Part shown: positions 62,527 through 64,000 of the stretch, piece after piece | Position numbering within the stretch: position 1 is the stretch's first letter | Layout: each line of letters begins with the position of its first letter | Origin: JALORV01 sp963724365 | Lineage (GTDB): Bacteria; Pseudomonadota; Gammaproteobacteria; Burkholderiales; Burkholderiaceae_F | DNA length: 64,000 nt | NCBI GenBank assembly: GCA_963724365.1 | Contig: CAVRUR010000017.1 | Span: 1-64,000, forward strand | Direction of reading: 5' to 3' | Translations under genes and position numbers: made by a program | Notes under the pieces: generated by a model | Seen by the model: the letters and a program-made list of their open reading frames with translations, nothing else | Told to the model about the DNA's origin: nothing | Databases searched by the model: none

Positions 62527-64000
62527 ATGGACGTGCTCAACCAGACCCTCCTGATCGCCGGCCTGCTCTGTTTCGTGGCGATCGCGCTGTCCGCCGCTTC
62601 GCAGAAGATCGGCGTGCCGTCGCTGCTCGTCTTCCTTGCGGTCGGCCTATTCGCGACCGAACTGCCGCAGGTGCGATGGGTCCACATCGAGCTGGAAACG
62701 GCCGTGCTGGTCGGCAATCTCGCGCTCGCGGTGATCCTGCTCGATGGTGGCCTGCGTACGAGGCTGGCGACATTCCGCATGGTTGCAGCCCCGTCGCTGA
62801 CGCTGGCGACTCTCGGCGTGATTCTGACCGCGACGATTGTCGGCATGGCGGGCGCCTGGCTGCTCGACCTCGACTGGCGCTACGGACTGCTGCTGGGTTC
62901 GATCGTTGGCTCGACCGATGCGGCAGCAACGTTTGCACTGCTGGGCAACAGCGGCCTGCGCCTCAACGAACGCGTCGAATCGACGCTCGAGGTCGAATCC
63001 GGAATCAACGATCCGATGGCGGTGTTCCTGACCCTGGGCGCAATCGAACTCATACGATCACCCGGGCAGTCGATTTCGGACCTGTTGCCGATGTTCCTGC
63101 AGCAACTCGGCGTCGGTGTGCTCGTCGGCGTCCTGCTGGGATATCTGCTTTCACGGGCGGTGGCCCGTGTGCGCCTCGAGGAGGGCCTGTATGCGCTGCT
63201 GATCCAGTCCGGAGGACTGGCCACGTTTGCCCTGACCAACCTGCTCGGCGGCAGCGGATTCCTGGCGATCTACCTGGCCGGCATGCTGATCGCGCACCGC
63301 CGCGCCCATGTCGGCGAGGATGTGCTGCGCGTCAGTGACGGTTTTGCCTGGTTGGCCCAGGCCGGCATGTTTCTCGTGCTGGGCATAATCACCGATGCAC
63401 GCGGCCTGCTCGACGTCGCGGGTCCGGCCCTGCTGGTTGCTGCCGTGCTGCTCTTCATCGCACGACCGCTCGCGGTGGCGGCCTGCCTGCTGCCATTTCG
63501 ATACCCGGCACGGGAGATTGCCTTCATCGGCTGGATCGGCATGCGTGGCGCGGTCCCGATCGTGCTTGGACTCTTCCCGCTGGTGGCCGGGATACCGCAG
63601 GCGCAGTTGCTGTTCCACATTGCATTTTTCATCGTCCTGCTGTCGCTGCTGCTGCAGGGCGGAACGCTGCCGGTCGCGGCACGGCTGGCGCGCGTACGCG
63701 CGGGGCGTCCGCGCGCTGCGCTGGCCACCGCGCCGCTCGACGGAGGCGTCCATGTGCGCGAGGTGGTGCAGTTTGTCGTCGCCGAAGGTGCGCCCGCGAC
63801 GCGACGTGCGCTCGACGAGATCGACTGGCCCGAGGGCTCGCGCCTGATCGAGCTCGAGCGTGCCGGCCGCATCCTCGAGGCCGCCGAGCTGCGCAGTGGC
63901 GATCTGGTGGCGGTGGTCGCGCCGGCCGAGCAGGTCGATGCGCTGGAGGAGATCTTCGCGCCGGCAGCGGTGGACGGAGAACTCACGCTGGCGGCCTCGG
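62527..64000 (+). CDS. CPA1-family potassium/proton antiporter, cut by the right edge
   Basis: 491 residues are visible. About 12 to 13 membrane helices include the CPA1 cation site and surroundings GSIVGSTDAAATFALL, ESGINDPMAVFLTLG and GWIGMRGAVPIVLG. Beyond the membrane part a TrkA-C-like domain begins (EVVQFVVAEGAPATRRALDEI, LRSGDLVAVVAP). The layout is that of NhaP2/CvrA K+/H+ antiporters, which protect against cytoplasmic K+ excess. Starts at the ATG at 62527; the gene runs past the end of the window. A frame beginning at 62511 is a shadow. Confidence 0.9.
   Translation, partial: MDVLNQTLLIAGLLCFVAIALSAASQKIGVPSLLVFLAVGLFATELPQVRWVHIELETAVLVGNLALAVILLDGGLRTRLATFRMVAAPSLTLATLGVILTATIVGMAGAWLLDLDWRYGLLLGSIVGSTDAAATFALLGNSGLRLNERVESTLEVESGINDPMAVFLTLGAIELIRSPGQSISDLLPMFLQQLGVGVLVGVLLGYLLSRAVARVRLEEGLYALLIQSGGLATFALTNLLGGSGFLAIYLAGMLIAHRRAHVGEDVLRVSDGFAWLAQAGMFLVLGIITDARGLLDVAGPALLVAAVLLFIARPLAVAACLLPFRYPAREIAFIGWIGMRGAVPIVLGLFPLVAGIPQAQLLFHIAFFIVLLSLLLQGGTLPVAARLARVRAGRPRAALATAPLDGGVHVREVVQFVVAEGAPATRRALDEIDWPEGSRLIELERAGRILEAAELRSGDLVAVVAPAEQVDALEEIFAPAAVDGELTLAAS

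Noticed and set aside
1..64000. CRISPR arrays, tRNA or rRNA genes, insertion sequences, prophage or integration sites
   Set aside because: No regularly spaced repeats of CRISPR size, no tRNA-like cloverleaf or rRNA sequence, and no transposase, integrase or phage proteins were recognised.

Overview
The window is GC-rich, densely coding bacterial chromosome. It almost certainly comes from a betaproteobacterium, with Burkholderiales the best guess. The gene orders behind this are narK1-narK2-narGHJI-ppiC opposite narXL, argH/algZR/ppc/hemCDXY, mogA-darP facing pmbA, and a lysR-pirin-doxX cassette. No rRNA, tRNA, CRISPR array, insertion sequence or prophage was recognised. It looks like core chromosome with a few accessory blocks.

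Layout. (1) 1-10233, minus strand: a nitrate-respiration operon holding two nitrate/nitrite transporters (narK1, narK2), the membrane nitrate reductase narGHJI and a damaged PpiC-type prolyl isomerase gene cut by the left edge. The divergent narX-narL sensor/regulator pair occupies 10468-13031. The shared intergenic region carries an FNR-type box and a 7-2-7 pair of NarL heptamers. (2) 13161-14315: a sigma54-type promoter, a 25-residue leader ORF and a MoxR/Lon-like AAA+ ATPase. (3) 14439-18028, minus: an active Ser/Thr kinase, a kinase-like paralogue whose catalytic residues are lost, and a TPR-type lipoprotein. (4) 18194-21602, minus: a secreted alpha/beta-hydrolase with a NatAB-type ABC exporter. 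(5) 21723-30464: housekeeping and transport genes (gdx, a DUF423 gene, two EamA permeases, qor, sodC, fbp, pepN, a GlcG/HbpS-like gene). (6) 30794-34433, plus: a three-gene multihaem electron-transfer module (11-haem c-type, b561-like diheme membrane protein, 8-haem NapC/NirT-like protein) behind an FNR-like palindrome. (7) 34542-42562: an M20 peptidase, gluQ and two large PAS-GGDEF proteins. (8) 42525-48045: lysR/pirin/doxX, an esterase, mogA, darP and pmbA. (9) 48195-51752: a TRAP transporter with dctP convergent to dctQM. (10) 51852-64000: argH, an AlgZ/AlgR-type two-component pair, ppc, hemCDXY and a CPA1 K+/H+ antiporter cut by the right edge.

The physiology implied is a facultatively denitrifying or nitrate-respiring heterotroph. 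NarXL and an FNR-type regulator would switch on narK1K2GHJI, and an FNR-like site may also control the multihaem module. Haem supply (hemCDXY) and molybdopterin-type cofactor functions (mogA) fit that life style, although mogA and narG are not linked.

Caveat on quality: at least seven genes (ppiC, narH, narG, pmbA, algR, ppc, hemD) are each interrupted by single-base frameshifts while being otherwise well conserved. Most look like one extra base. This pattern suggests residual assembly errors rather than decay, so these genes are annotated as full-length with the suspected shift position given.
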